From the NCBI GenBank assembly GCA_026418675.1, contig JAOAAX010000011.1, positions 1-62,910 on the forward strand: DNA of 62,910 nucleotides, in the 5' to 3' direction. The notes beneath the pieces were generated by a model. That model did no database searches. It was not told the DNA's origin and worked only from the letters and a program-made list of their open reading frames with translations. The position numbers and the translations under genes were made by a program. The stretch comes from Chthoniobacterales bacterium. Its GTDB lineage: Bacteria; Verrucomicrobiota; Verrucomicrobiia; Chthoniobacterales; DYNR01. This document shows positions 36,569 to 45,719 of the stretch, one piece after another (the first letter of the stretch is position 1; each line of letters opens with the position of its first letter).

Positions 36569-38269
36569 AGGTTACCGAGAATACACCACATTCCGCTCCA
36601 AAAACGAGGAATTTTGAAGGCCAGCTGAAAGATATTTATATCTGTGATTTTTCGTTAGGGAAAATTGTTGGCAAAGCTCAGGAAAAAAGAAACCACAACG
36701 AGTGAAAACAAAACACCAATGCCAAAAAACTCCAAATGATGGAAGGCTTATGATGTCAATATTCTTCCGCTTATTTTTAAAGCGTAAACGAAACTGCAAA
36801 AATTTTTAAATTCTAGGCATCCAATGATTAAAGGAATAGACCACGCGAGTTGGGGGTCGTGTGTTTCGTGTATTTTTAAGGGTATTAGGAACTGAATTGG
36901 AATGTTCTGGATCCCTCATACGCCCTCGCAAATTCCAGTGCCCCCCATATGGCTAACCGACTCTGCAAACTCCTCAGCAAAGTGATCACTCTATTGCCAG
37001 TCTTCACGCCAGTAAGAGATTGTGAATTGCAGAGGGGTTATCCTTAGGTGGTTTTAACGCCTTCACCGCCATATTCTTTTTGCCAGCCTCCCATAAGCTG
37101 CTGGAAAGTAGGAAAAAGAATCCTGATAATTTAACGGCCATCCTTCGCAAGGTAGTTGCTTTTGTCCATGCTAGGAGGTTTCAGACTCAGCAACTTCTTC
37201 CCAGTGAAGCAAGGAAAATACCCGCTCTAGTTTCATGACGTATTGTTAAAAAGAAGATGCAAAAATGTCCAAATTACGCTCTAGAAGAATAGGAGCTTCA
37301 TTACAGGCTCCCATGAAGGCGATATTCCGCAGCAACCATTCCAGTTTTAGAGACGTCAGGTGGAATTTCTTGGGGAACCATTTATAACTGGCAACTGCTC
37401 TCTGCATGTAAAAGAAAATCTATCCTAACAGAAGGCCTCTACCGACTCATTTTTTCGCTGCGATGGTTTAACCCGGATCATTCCGGATCGAAGTAGACTC
37501 GCTTTGCCGGTTTTTTCTGTCTCGATAGCTGCCAAGCCAGCAGGTTCTCTTTGCTCAATAAAACCTAGAACTTCGGTAACGCTAGGCCAACGAAAACCAA
37601 CGTCTCTACACATGAGAGAGAGATAAATCATTCCAGCAAAAAATTGCCAAGAGAAGGAGCAAAAATAAGCTTTATTTCTAGATTTACAAGAGTGCACATG
37701 TTAGAGTAAAAATGATAAGAGATAGTCAAAAATTTCGTTTTGTAGATCATCTTCATGTTTTCATTTTTATGTCGTTTTGCTCAGTAAATTTTGTTTTAAA
37801 TCTTAATCCGCTTTTACCCTTCTCTTCACTTCCGCTAATCTCCGCATAAAAACTCCCTCCTTCGTCCGTAACAACCACCCCACAGAAGGCGCTTCCAATT
37901 AATTCTAACATTTCAACGGGACACCAACGAGCGATGGCTGAGTGTGGTATAGCTTCTAAGGGGATCGTAGGTTTGCTCTCACTGTCAAAACTTCTGTTCC
38001 AAAGTTGAGGCTTACGGCTGGAGTTGCGTAAAAACTGACAAGTTTGCGTAATCCCTATCTCTCCCCTACCCTTCACTGGTTACAGCCCTTTCGTTGATTT
38101 AGTGAATTTCCTATTTCCCGAATACTTGCCTGAAGTTTTAAGAAAAAATTTTTTCGCGTTTTTTTTGACACATGTTACGGGTAGCGTAAATTCTTTAAGC
38201 TCCTTAAAAAAGCGACATCTCAACTTACTTATAATCAACTGAATAAATAAACCTTAAACCAAATCTGGA
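36569..38269. other. Gene-poor region of 1.7 kb
   Basis: No gene can be supported here in any frame. The stretch is bounded by fumC (leftward) and pgeF (rightward), so both promoters lie inside it. Short open frames exist at 37425-37697 and 37753-38076 on the minus strand, the first with a GTG start and the latter rich in Ser and Lys, but neither shows a recognisable family, ribosome site or conserved composition. Several plus-strand frames around 37050-37240 are open for about 70 codons without start. The sequence may be decayed genes, or regulatory or RNA DNA; no tRNA or obvious RNA gene was seen. A weak hairpin with a T-rich tail occurs near 36841-36876. Confidence 0.5.
38165..38192 (+). 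promoter_or_regulatory. Promoter candidate of pgeF
   Basis: TTGACA (38165-38170) matches the -35 consensus exactly and is followed after 16 bases by TAAATT (38187-38192), four of six to TATAAT. Transcription would begin near 38199, giving a leader of about 70 bases before the pgeF ATG at 38270. A separate TATAAT at 38230-38235 lacks a clear -35 partner. Confidence 0.5.
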
Positions 38270-38956
38270 ATGCTCATTAGCCATCCTTGTTTGCTAGCGT
38301 TTCCTGAACTGCAGGAAATTAAAAAAATTGAACATTATTTTGTCTGCCGATTATCGAACGTCGAAACTCGCTGCGATCGTGAATCTGCACTCCGCATTCT
38401 TGCGAAGCCGCAATTAGAAGTTTTGCTTTCAAATGGCTTTGATGGTCGGGAGATAGTAACGGGCGAGCAAGTTCATGGCCCCGAAGTTGCAGTATTGCGT
38501 AATGGAGAAACGTTGCCGCAGTATCCAATCCGTGGCGTTGATTCGCTTATAACTGACCGCTCAGACATCGCTCTTGGCGTTTACGTTGCTGATTGCGCTC
38601 CCGTCTTCTTTATTTCACAAGTGCAAAACGTTATTGGCCTAGCGCATGCCGGACGCCGCGGAACAGAGGCCGGAATTGTCCCTAGAACTCTCCGCAACAT
38701 GCAAGATGCATTTGGTTGCAAACCCGAAGAAGTCTTCATTTTTATTGGCCCATGCATCCGTCCGCCGCATTACGAAACGGATTTTGCTGCCGAGATTTCT
38801 CGACATGCCCAGCGCGAGGGTGTCCGGCAAATTATTGATTGTGGAATTTGCACCGCTTCGGATCTTTCAAGATTTTACTCCTATCGTAAGGAGAACGGAA
38901 GGACGGGCCGTATGCTGGCTGTATTGGCACTGCGACCCAATTCCGAAAAAAGCTAA
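38270..38956 (+). CDS. pgeF: PgeF (YfiH) laccase-domain purine nucleoside phosphorylase
   Basis: The 228-residue protein has the multicopper polyphenol oxidase domain of the YfiH/PgeF family: EQVHG near residue 65, VYVADCAPVFF, LAHAGRRGTEAGI, FIGPCIRPPHY and FYSYRKENGRTGRMLAVLAL at the end. Metal-ligand His and Cys are in place. The family has purine nucleoside phosphorylase activity and, in some Gram-negative bacteria, corrects wrongly built peptidoglycan side chains. It is followed by the M16 protease. Confidence 0.92.
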   Translation: MLISHPCLLAFPELQEIKKIEHYFVCRLSNVETRCDRESALRILAKPQLEVLLSNGFDGREIVTGEQVHGPEVAVLRNGETLPQYPIRGVDSLITDRSDIALGVYVADCAPVFFISQVQNVIGLAHAGRRGTEAGIVPRTLRNMQDAFGCKPEEVFIFIGPCIRPPHYETDFAAEISRHAQREGVRQIIDCGICTASDLSRFYSYRKENGRTGRMLAVLALRPNSEKS

Positions 38957-39050
38957 GTTGCTTCGTCCTGCAATTGAAGCTTCACCACGAAGGTCCAAGC
39001 CACCGACTCTCCTTGCCCTGGAATGGAAAAATCTCAATGACATTGTAATT

Positions 39051-40409
39051 ATGGATACAAAAGTCCATAATGAACCCAAGCTGACATGTTTACCCAATGG
39101 GGTAACTGTGGCAACGCTGCAAGCCAAGGAACACCAATCCGTTGCTATGGCTGTATGGGCGAGGGTTGGCTTACGGCACGAATCCCCTGAGCAGTCAGGT
39201 ATCTCGCACTTTCTGGAGCACATTCTCTTCAAAGGTAGCCAGAAAAGGACAAGTTGGCAGATATCAGCGGCAGTCGAAGGACATGGTGGCGACATCAATG
39301 CGCAGACCGCCGAGGAATGGACGGGTTTCTACGCGCTCTCCCCTGCGCATTGCTGGCGGAAAATTGCGGACGTTTTAATTGAAATGGTGGCATGTCCGAG
39401 AATTTCAGATGAAAGTGTCGAGATTGAACGGGGAGTTATTTTGGATGAGATTAGGATGTGCAACGACGACACGGAACAACGTGCCTGGGAACTCCTTAAC
39501 GGAGTGTTCTGGGAGAATTCCAGCTTGAGACTTCCAATTTCTGGCACGATTGAGAGTGTTTCAAGGATTACAGCCGCGGATTTACGAGCTTACCATCAAA
39601 AATATTATGGTGGGAAAAATTTGCTTTTGACTGCGGTTGGCCCTGTCAAACACGAGTCTTTTGTCGGAATTGCAGGCCGATACCTTGCGAATTTAGGGGG
39701 TGGCGAGCGGAGCTTATCGCCAGGTGCTCTGCCTAATGCTGGCCCTGTGTTGACTTTCGAACCGAAGCCAACCGAACAAGTGCAGGTTTCTGCTGCATAT
39801 CCCATTCCTGGCTACCTATCGGAAGAGCGATATCCTTTGGCCATTCTGCAGGTGATTCTCGGCGGGAATTTTTGCTCAAGGTTGAATCAGGAACTTCGGG
39901 AACGCCGGGGTTGGTGTTATCACGCTGGGGCTGGATTGCACCAACTTTCGGATGCTGGAATGTTGCACCTTACCCTAGGTGTGGAGCCAGCTAATCTCCT
40001 CGAATGCCTTCGAGCGTTGCGCAAAATTTTGCTGCGTTTAGCAGAAAAAGGATGCTCGGCTGCTGAGGTTCGGCGCGCGAGCGAATATTTAATTGGCTCG
40101 GCCGAGCTTTCCCTCGAGCGCAGCACGGTTAGGAATTCGCGATTGGCCCATTCGATTATGGCTTTTGGAAGATATATTCCGGATGAGGAATGGCGACAGA
40201 AGCTTCGGGCTGTTACGGTCCCAGATGTGCAAGCTGTAGCGCAGCGGTATTTAGTTTTTCAGAACTTTAAACTTGCTCTGGTTGGTCCTGAAATTCCTCA
40301 AAAGCAGATAAGAAAGTTATTTTTTGGAGACGCTCCCGTGAGTTGGGCGAATCCTGTATTCGCCCAGAATAAACCCAATTCTTACGAAAAGCTTGTGATT
40401 AATTATTGA
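39051..40409 (+). CDS. M16-family zinc protease
   Basis: The 452-residue protease carries the inverted zinc motif HFLEH (about residues 51-55, ISHFLEHILFKG), followed by the usual third ligand region IERGVILDEI and the second-half substrate domain (GWCYHAGAG). This is the one-active-domain, bacterial peptidasome type, usually a homodimer or partner of another M16. The reading frame extends far upstream through pgeF, but those residues are not family-like; the ATG at 39051 (MDTKVHNEPK) opens 94 bases after the pgeF stop. A second M16 is not adjacent. Confidence 0.93.
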   Translation: MDTKVHNEPKLTCLPNGVTVATLQAKEHQSVAMAVWARVGLRHESPEQSGISHFLEHILFKGSQKRTSWQISAAVEGHGGDINAQTAEEWTGFYALSPAHCWRKIADVLIEMVACPRISDESVEIERGVILDEIRMCNDDTEQRAWELLNGVFWENSSLRLPISGTIESVSRITAADLRAYHQKYYGGKNLLLTAVGPVKHESFVGIAGRYLANLGGGERSLSPGALPNAGPVLTFEPKPTEQVQVSAAYPIPGYLSEERYPLAILQVILGGNFCSRLNQELRERRGWCYHAGAGLHQLSDAGMLHLTLGVEPANLLECLRALRKILLRLAEKGCSAAEVRRASEYLIGSAELSLERSTVRNSRLAHSIMAFGRYIPDEEWRQKLRAVTVPDVQAVAQRYLVFQNFKLALVGPEIPQKQIRKLFFGDAPVSWANPVFAQNKPNSYEKLVINY

Positions 40410-40424
40410 TACAAAAATCTGAAA

Positions 40425-42338
40425 ATGTGCGGAATTGCGGGAGTTTTGGTTACTGGTGAACGTTTGGCTGTGGAGGCTGGACGGTCGCTTGTAGAAGCGA
40501 TGATGGAAAGGATGCGGCATCGGGGGCCGGATGCTCGTGGGGTGCACAGTTGCCGCTCGGTAATTTTGGGCAATGTCCGACTTGCGATTCAAGGGATAGA
40601 TGTGGCCGGTAATCAACCGCTCTATAACGAAGATAGATCTATTGGTGTCGTTTTTAACGGGGAAATTTACAATCATCACGAATTGCGTCGCGAGCTAGAG
40701 AAGCGTGGTCATGTTTTTCGTAGCCAAAGCGATACTGAAGTTCTCGTGCATCTTTACGAAGAATGTGGAGCTAATTTTGCGCAGGAATTGAACGGTATGT
40801 TTGCCTTTGCCCTCCACGATATGGCAAATGGCCGCATTGTCGTGGGACGAGATCGCACAGCTCAGAAACCTTTTTTTCTTCATCGGAATTCTAGCGGGAT
40901 TTTTTTTGCCTCGGAGTTACGGGCGCTGCTATTAGCGGTAAAGTCTCCGCGGATAAACCCCATCGCTTTGAGGGATTTTCTCAGCCTCGGCTACTACCTC
41001 GAGCCGGACAATTTAATTGAGGGAGTTGAATCGCTGGGTGCAGGAGAAGTGAGGGTCTATACAGAAAAAGGCGACATAGTTCTCCGAAAGCAGTTGGCTA
41101 TGCCGACGCTTGCACCTGATGAGGAGTGTTTGCAAGATATGGAAACTTGGATTGCAGAGGCCGAGGGCGTTTTCCGGCGAGCAGTTGCGCGTCACACAAT
41201 TAGCGATGTGCCTGTGGCGGTTTTTTTAAGCGGGGGGGTTGATTCGAGTCTGGTTGCGGCTTTTTTGGCGGAGACAGGAGGGGTTCAAGCGGCCTTTACT
41301 GGAAGTTTTTCCGATGAGCCGGATTTCGATGAGTTCCGTTTCAGTCAGGAATTGGGCCGAAGATTAGGGGTTGAACTGAACCGGGTTGATTTGAGCAAAC
41401 GAAGTTTGGCTGGAGCAATTGAGGATTTCTGCGAAAAATCCTCCCAGCCACAGGGGGACTATAGCGGGTTGCCAAGTTTTGTATTAGCGCGGGAAACGGC
41501 TCGATCATATAAAGTTGTGTTGGGTGGAGATGGAGGAGATGAGTTGTTTCTAGGCTATCCAACGTTTCTCCTGCCGAGGTTACAGCAATTGTTTGGAAAA
41601 ATAATCCCGCATTGGGCAATTGAGTTTGCAGCAGCTATTTGCAGATTAGGAGGTAAGCCAACGAATTATCTCCCGCTCAGGTTTCGCTTGAGTCTTCTGG
41701 GACAAGCATGGAAAAGAGAGGCTGCATCGGCACATTACGCAATCAAGGATTTCTTACCACCCTCGATTGCTGGTTTAATCCTTGATAAAGAGTTTTTCGG
41801 GAAATTGGTTCATGAGATCCCAGGGATGAAAAAATTCCGTGAACTTTTCTGGAAGAATGGAGAAATACCAAATCAATGCCCTGCAGATGCAGAAAGGCGC
41901 CTAGGACGACTTGATTTCCAAACGTATCTTGCATCTTGCACGATCCCGAAGATGGAACGGAATTGCATGGCTTGGAGTCTCGAAAACCGCCTGCCGTTGC
42001 TTGACCTTGAGGTTCTTGCTCTTGCTTCGCGAACACCAGTCTCTTTGCTTTTGAGCAACGGAAAGGGCAAGCAATGTCTGCGGCAACTACTTCAAAAGAA
42101 GATGTCGAGATTAACAATTAATCCACGCAAGCAGGGTTTTGGGCCTCCCCTTGCTGCTATGTTGAAGAACGAATTGCATGATTGGGTTCATGAGACTCTG
42201 AAAAGGAAACACCCTGCTTTTCTCCCTAATTTTGCAGAGGTTCTAAATGAATGGCAAAAAGCAGGTTGGGACCTGCACCGCTTAGTTTGGAATGTTTGTA
42301 TATTCCTGGATTGGACGGCAAGGAATGGTGTTGAGTAA
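40425..42338 (+). CDS. asnB: Asparagine synthase, glutamine-hydrolysing
   Basis: The 637-residue enzyme has Cys2 (MCGIAGVL) as the glutaminase nucleophile, which requires removal of Met1, then the class II amidotransferase domain (about 1-215; NGEIYNH, RSQSDTEVL). The synthetase domain (about 240-600) follows with the ATP pyrophosphatase loop FLSGGVDSS and GGDGGDELF. The longer size and mid-range differences leave open that it amidates another acid (as in exopolysaccharide or peptide synthesis clusters). It starts 15 bases after the M16 protease. A GC-poor gap and tRNA-Tyr follow. Confidence 0.9.
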   Translation: MCGIAGVLVTGERLAVEAGRSLVEAMMERMRHRGPDARGVHSCRSVILGNVRLAIQGIDVAGNQPLYNEDRSIGVVFNGEIYNHHELRRELEKRGHVFRSQSDTEVLVHLYEECGANFAQELNGMFAFALHDMANGRIVVGRDRTAQKPFFLHRNSSGIFFASELRALLLAVKSPRINPIALRDFLSLGYYLEPDNLIEGVESLGAGEVRVYTEKGDIVLRKQLAMPTLAPDEECLQDMETWIAEAEGVFRRAVARHTISDVPVAVFLSGGVDSSLVAAFLAETGGVQAAFTGSFSDEPDFDEFRFSQELGRRLGVELNRVDLSKRSLAGAIEDFCEKSSQPQGDYSGLPSFVLARETARSYKVVLGGDGGDELFLGYPTFLLPRLQQLFGKIIPHWAIEFAAAICRLGGKPTNYLPLRFRLSLLGQAWKREAASAHYAIKDFLPPSIAGLILDKEFFGKLVHEIPGMKKFRELFWKNGEIPNQCPADAERRLGRLDFQTYLASCTIPKMERNCMAWSLENRLPLLDLEVLALASRTPVSLLLSNGKGKQCLRQLLQKKMSRLTINPRKQGFGPPLAAMLKNELHDWVHETLKRKHPAFLPNFAEVLNEWQKAGWDLHRLVWNVCIFLDWTARNGVE

Positions 42339-42380
42339 GAAAATAAAAAAATGATATAAATATCTATTTAATGATTTTAG

Positions 42381-42408
42381 TTGGCAAGTTTTAAAAATAT
42401 GGTAAATT
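42381..42408 (+). promoter_or_regulatory. Promoter candidate of tRNA-Tyr
   Basis: TTGGCA (42381-42386, five of six to TTGACA) and TAAATT (42403-42408) are 16 bases apart, the same spacing and -10 as the pgeF promoter candidate. Transcription would begin near 42415, about 25 bases before the tRNA. The leader can form a small hairpin with CTTGC and GCAAG arms. Confidence 0.45.
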
Positions 42409-42440
42409 TTAACCCCTTGCTAGGTAGGGCAAGTGATTAA

Positions 42441-42526
42441 GGGTAGGTTCCGGAGCGGTCAAACGGGGCGGACTGTAAATCCGCTGGCTTACGCCTTCGC
42501 AGGTTCGAATCCTGCCCTGCCCACCA
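42441..42526 (+). tRNA. tRNA-Tyr (GTA)
   Basis: A class II tRNA of 86 bases with encoded CCA. Acceptor arms GGGTAGG and CCTGCCC pair fully with one G-T wobble. The anticodon stem GCGGA/TCCGC holds loop CTGTAAA with anticodon GTA. A long variable arm (TGGCTTACGCCTTCGC region) and the T arm GCAGG-TTCGAAT-CCTGC follow. This supports tRNA-Tyr. Confidence 0.95.
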
Positions 42527-42575
42527 TATCACGGCTTCCTCTGCAGCTCTGAATAAAAATTTGGAAAAATTAATG

Positions 42576-43028
42576 CTAGAGCTTTTGATTGTCTTTTGCT
42601 GAGAAATTATTGGAGGTTTTAGAAGGTAAGGTTTTTTGATCAAGGGCTATTGGAAGGACTTTTTTCCGTATGGATTGGCAAATTGCAATGCCGGTGATTG
42701 AGCCAAAGGTATTGGCAATAATGTCAGGGAGGTCTGCACCAGTGCGTGTAGGAACAAAAATTTGGTAAAATTCATTCGCTAAGCCAATGAAAATGGCGAA
42801 AGTGATGGAGAAAAACACGGGGTCAATCCGGAAAATTGGTGGAGTAACATGAAGAGCAGCAAGGAAAAGAAAACCCCCAATCAAAAAAGCAAAAAAATGG
42901 GCGATTTTATCCATAAAAATTACGGATAAAATGGTCGGAATTTCTTTCTGGGGCAGGGAAGCGAGGTAAAAAATTGTGATTAACCAGCAAGTGAAAAGAA
43001 ACCAGAGGACGAAGCGGAGAATTTTCAA
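42576..43028 (-). CDS. VanZ-family membrane protein
   Basis: The 150-residue product has four predicted membrane helices and the VanZ signatures DKIAHFFAFLIGG and GLANEFYQIFVPTRTGADLPDIIANTFGSITG. VanZ relatives are known for glycopeptide resistance, but most are small membrane proteins of unknown role. The frame reaches a TTG at 43088, overlapping the previous gene by 64 bases. I choose the TTG at 43028, where TTG and the stop of the upstream gene interlock (TTGA), and where the first helix follows at once. A C-terminal tail of about 30 residues is polar. Confidence 0.82.
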   Translation of the reverse strand: MKILRFVLWFLFTCWLITIFYLASLPQKEIPTILSVIFMDKIAHFFAFLIGGFLFLAALHVTPPIFRIDPVFFSITFAIFIGLANEFYQIFVPTRTGADLPDIIANTFGSITGIAICQSIRKKVLPIALDQKTLPSKTSNNFSAKDNQKL

Positions 43029-44359
43029 GGGAGGATAGCGAGGTGATTGTTTAAGCTTACTAGGGAAGCAACTTTCTCTGGTATCCAACGTTCAGCGAAT
43101 TCTGGCCCCCAGGAGTCAGAGGTAGCAATTTCCTCCGTTAGTGGATTGTAACCAATAATCAGACAGACATGGGCACTTGTGGGATCGGGTTGGTAAGATG
43201 CAGCAAATTTTTGGACCCATTTGGGCATGTTTTCTTTCCAAAGTTGCCAATCTGCAACTTGTGAGCGCTCTTTTGTGTATTCATCCGTAAAGGAGTTGAA
43301 TTGATCGTCTGAAAGCATTCCCCAAAGAACTGGGATGCCTTTATCTACATAAGGAGAAATGTTTTTAATAGAAGTTGGTTTGTTATCGCGCTGGATTTTT
43401 CTGCCATAGCGTTGAACGAGGAGATGTATTCCACCGATGAGGTTGTCGAGCGCCGTTCCCCCACCGAGTTCAGTATTGGCAGCCATGGAGAGGACATAGA
43501 GATCAGCAGGTATTGCCATGTAACGGAGAAATCGCTCGGCTGTAGCCGGTGCACAGAATCCCTTTGGGCCTTGGTTTACCATGGGAATATCAGTAATAAT
43601 GATATCTCCGTTGGGGCGGTGCTGGACTCTAGAAGCGATTAATCTGGCAATATCAGTGCGGGGAATACGCTCAATACCTTTCGAATCCAGCATTTGGGCT
43701 GGAAGAATACGGAGCATGACGTATTCTTCGCGGGGAGCAGTTAACAGGAAGGCGTTATTTTGCCAGGTCCAAAGGCGCGCATTTTCGGAGCTTTTTGGGG
43801 AATCCCCTATGCGGATATAGCGGGGTTGGCCAAAAAGCTCAGTGAGTTTTTTCTGGATGTAGGAACTGTCCTCAAGGATGAAGCGCTTGTAGTCGCGATC
43901 GATTTTGCGGGCAAAAGCAACCTGTGCGGCGGGATTTTTGGGAGGCTGCCGGTTTGAAAACATGATTTCAATATCGCCTTTGTTGGCAAAGACGAAGTTG
44001 ATAGAAGTGGGACGTTCATTCTCTGCATGGATGGCCGCGGAATAGGCAGTTCGGTCGAGAATTTTTTTTGGCTCATAGGAACGAAAACTAGAGCTGTAGG
44101 TTGTTTTTGACTCAGGGGGAAGGGAGAGTTTTTCGGCGAGAGATTCGGGAGGAGACTCCCAGATCGAGGCTGGGGTATCGTTTGGGAAAAGGGGGATGCC
44201 TAGAGCCTGGTTAACTTGATCAGGATTGGTCTTTGCGAAGATTCGGCACGTGATGGTTTGTAGAAGTATTGCAAAGAGTAGCAGGGACAAGAGACGGTTG
44301 ATAAGAGATATTGAAGGAAAGTTGGAATCGCTAAAACCGCTTTGCGGGTTAGGATTCAT
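43025..44359 (-). CDS. Secreted C39-like cysteine peptidase
   Basis: The 444-residue protein has an N-terminal signal or anchor (about 20-40) and a long extracytoplasmic region. The C-terminal papain-like domain carries Cys269 (GPKGFCAPAT), His397 (AHVCLIIGYN) and Asp415 (SDSWG), matching the peptidase C39-like family. The middle region (about 60-250) is not recognised and may be a binding domain. The protein probably acts in the periplasm or outside. VanZ starts at its stop codon. Natural substrate unknown. Confidence 0.8.
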   Translation of the reverse strand: MNPNPQSGFSDSNFPSISLINRLLSLLLFAILLQTITCRIFAKTNPDQVNQALGIPLFPNDTPASIWESPPESLAEKLSLPPESKTTYSSSFRSYEPKKILDRTAYSAAIHAENERPTSINFVFANKGDIEIMFSNRQPPKNPAAQVAFARKIDRDYKRFILEDSSYIQKKLTELFGQPRYIRIGDSPKSSENARLWTWQNNAFLLTAPREEYVMLRILPAQMLDSKGIERIPRTDIARLIASRVQHRPNGDIIITDIPMVNQGPKGFCAPATAERFLRYMAIPADLYVLSMAANTELGGGTALDNLIGGIHLLVQRYGRKIQRDNKPTSIKNISPYVDKGIPVLWGMLSDDQFNSFTDEYTKERSQVADWQLWKENMPKWVQKFAASYQPDPTSAHVCLIIGYNPLTEEIATSDSWGPEFAERWIPEKVASLVSLNNHLAILP

Positions 44360-44395
44360 ATAGAAGTGCTCTATTAAACGTTTTTTTTTGGAGAT

Positions 44396-45445
44396 TTACT
44401 TGAGTTTTTGGAAGAGATAGTGGGAGACGATCCATTCGGACCCATTCCGAAATCCCCATAGTTCAGAACATGCGAGCAGGAATATTCTCCAGTAAGCGAA
44501 CCACCGGCGGAGGTTATTTTGTCCGTAAGTTCGAGAAATTATGGAGGATAGGGGCAGCTTGTTGGTGTCGAAATTCTTAAGCCAAGCTTCAGCAGTTTTC
44601 TGGTAGTGTTTGCCGGAAATGCACCAATGGTTTTGGATAGATAAATCTTCTTGAAAATAGAGAAGTAAGTCGTCTGAAGGCATGGTTCCACCTTCGAAGA
44701 AGTAGCGAGTGATCCAGTCGGAAGGTTCAACCCCGTGAAAATGGTAAGCAAAGCGGACATGGCTAAAAATGTGAACGAAGAGGAGGCCGCCAGGACGGAG
44801 CCAGGAAGCGATTCGCCGGAGAAGTTCGCGATAATTTTTCATATGTTCAAACATTTCGACGCTGACGACGCGGTCAAAAGTTTGATCGGTGTCGAAATCA
44901 GTAATATTTGAGGAAATAACGCGAACGTTGGGGATGTTTTTTTGGCTGCAGAGGGATTGAATAAATTGTTGCTGGGAATTGGAATTGGTGAGTGCAACAA
45001 TGCGGCTGGAAGGATAATTTTCTGCCATCCAAAGAGTTAGAGAACCCCAACCACAGCCGAGTTCGAGAATGTCCTGACCGTTTTGTATCTGGGCACGCTC
45101 ACAGGTGAGCTTGAGCATTTCTTCCTCGGCTTGAGCTAAAGAAGTAGAGCTGTTTGTCCATAAAGCGCAACTGTATTTCATGCGTGGGCCGAGGATCAGG
45201 CGGAAAAATTCGGGAGGTAGTTCGTAGTGTTGCTTGTTGGCAAGGTCAGTTTTTATAGCAATTGGGGAGCGTTTCAATTCGGCAATAAAATCCATAAGGG
45301 CCTTTTTTTGGATGCATGGATCTTTTTTATCCTCGCTGGAAAGTTTTTTTCTGAGAAGGTGACGAATACCAAAACGGATGAAAGAGTCAGGAATGATGTT
45401 GAGAGCAAGGAGAGAATCGAGAAAAAAGTTTTTAGGAGGTTGCAT
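44396..45445 (-). CDS. cfa: Cyclopropane-fatty-acyl-phospholipid synthase-family methyltransferase
   Basis: The 349-residue protein has the SAM-binding ILELGCGWGSLTLWMAENYP, and VVSVEMFEHMKNY and HIFSHVRFAYHF downstream, as in Cfa. It uses SAM to add a methylene bridge to unsaturated acyl chains of membrane lipids; related enzymes also methylate other lipids. Without the full set of bicarbonate-binding residues checked, the exact product stays open. It lies 36 bases upstream of the C39 gene in the same direction. No nearby desaturase is seen. Confidence 0.87.
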   Translation of the reverse strand: MQPPKNFFLDSLLALNIIPDSFIRFGIRHLLRKKLSSEDKKDPCIQKKALMDFIAELKRSPIAIKTDLANKQHYELPPEFFRLILGPRMKYSCALWTNSSTSLAQAEEEMLKLTCERAQIQNGQDILELGCGWGSLTLWMAENYPSSRIVALTNSNSQQQFIQSLCSQKNIPNVRVISSNITDFDTDQTFDRVVSVEMFEHMKNYRELLRRIASWLRPGGLLFVHIFSHVRFAYHFHGVEPSDWITRYFFEGGTMPSDDLLLYFQEDLSIQNHWCISGKHYQKTAEAWLKNFDTNKLPLSSIISRTYGQNNLRRWFAYWRIFLLACSELWGFRNGSEWIVSHYLFQKLK

Positions 45446-45528
45446 TTAAAATGAGTATTGCCGATGGGCTAAAAAAGGGAACGTCAAAACCTGCAGAGAG
45501 AAGTGGGGATTAGCTCTAAGGAAAAAAG

Positions 45529-45603
45529 TGGTGGACGCTACAGGATTCGAACCTGTGACCCCCGCCGTGTGAAGGCGATGCTCTACCGCTGAGCTAAACG
45601 TCC
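45529..45603 (-). tRNA. tRNA-Val (CAC)
   Basis: On the minus strand the acceptor arms GGACGTT and AGCGTCC pair with one wobble and the gene encodes CCA at the end. The D arm GCTC/GAGC is present. The anticodon stem TCGCC/GGCGG (one G-T) holds loop TTCACAC with anticodon CAC. T arm ACAGG-TTCGAAT-CCTGT. 75 bases; tRNA-Val. Confidence 0.95.
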
Positions 45604-45719
45604 CGGAGGTTGTTTTTTTTAAATTTTTCCCTCTAGGTTGATTTTTTCAAGAGGAAAGAGCTCTTTGATGAAGTTGCGAGATCGGATGCTTCTTGATTTT
45701 CGGGAATTTGGCAAGGATT

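Noticed and set aside
37425-38076. Two small minus-strand open frames in the gene-poor region
   Set aside because: Neither shows a ribosome site, recognised family or composition typical of neighbouring genes; chance frames are likely.
38646-39050. Upstream extension of the M16 protease through pgeF
   Set aside because: This part overlaps the well-supported pgeF gene in another frame and does not resemble M16 proteins.
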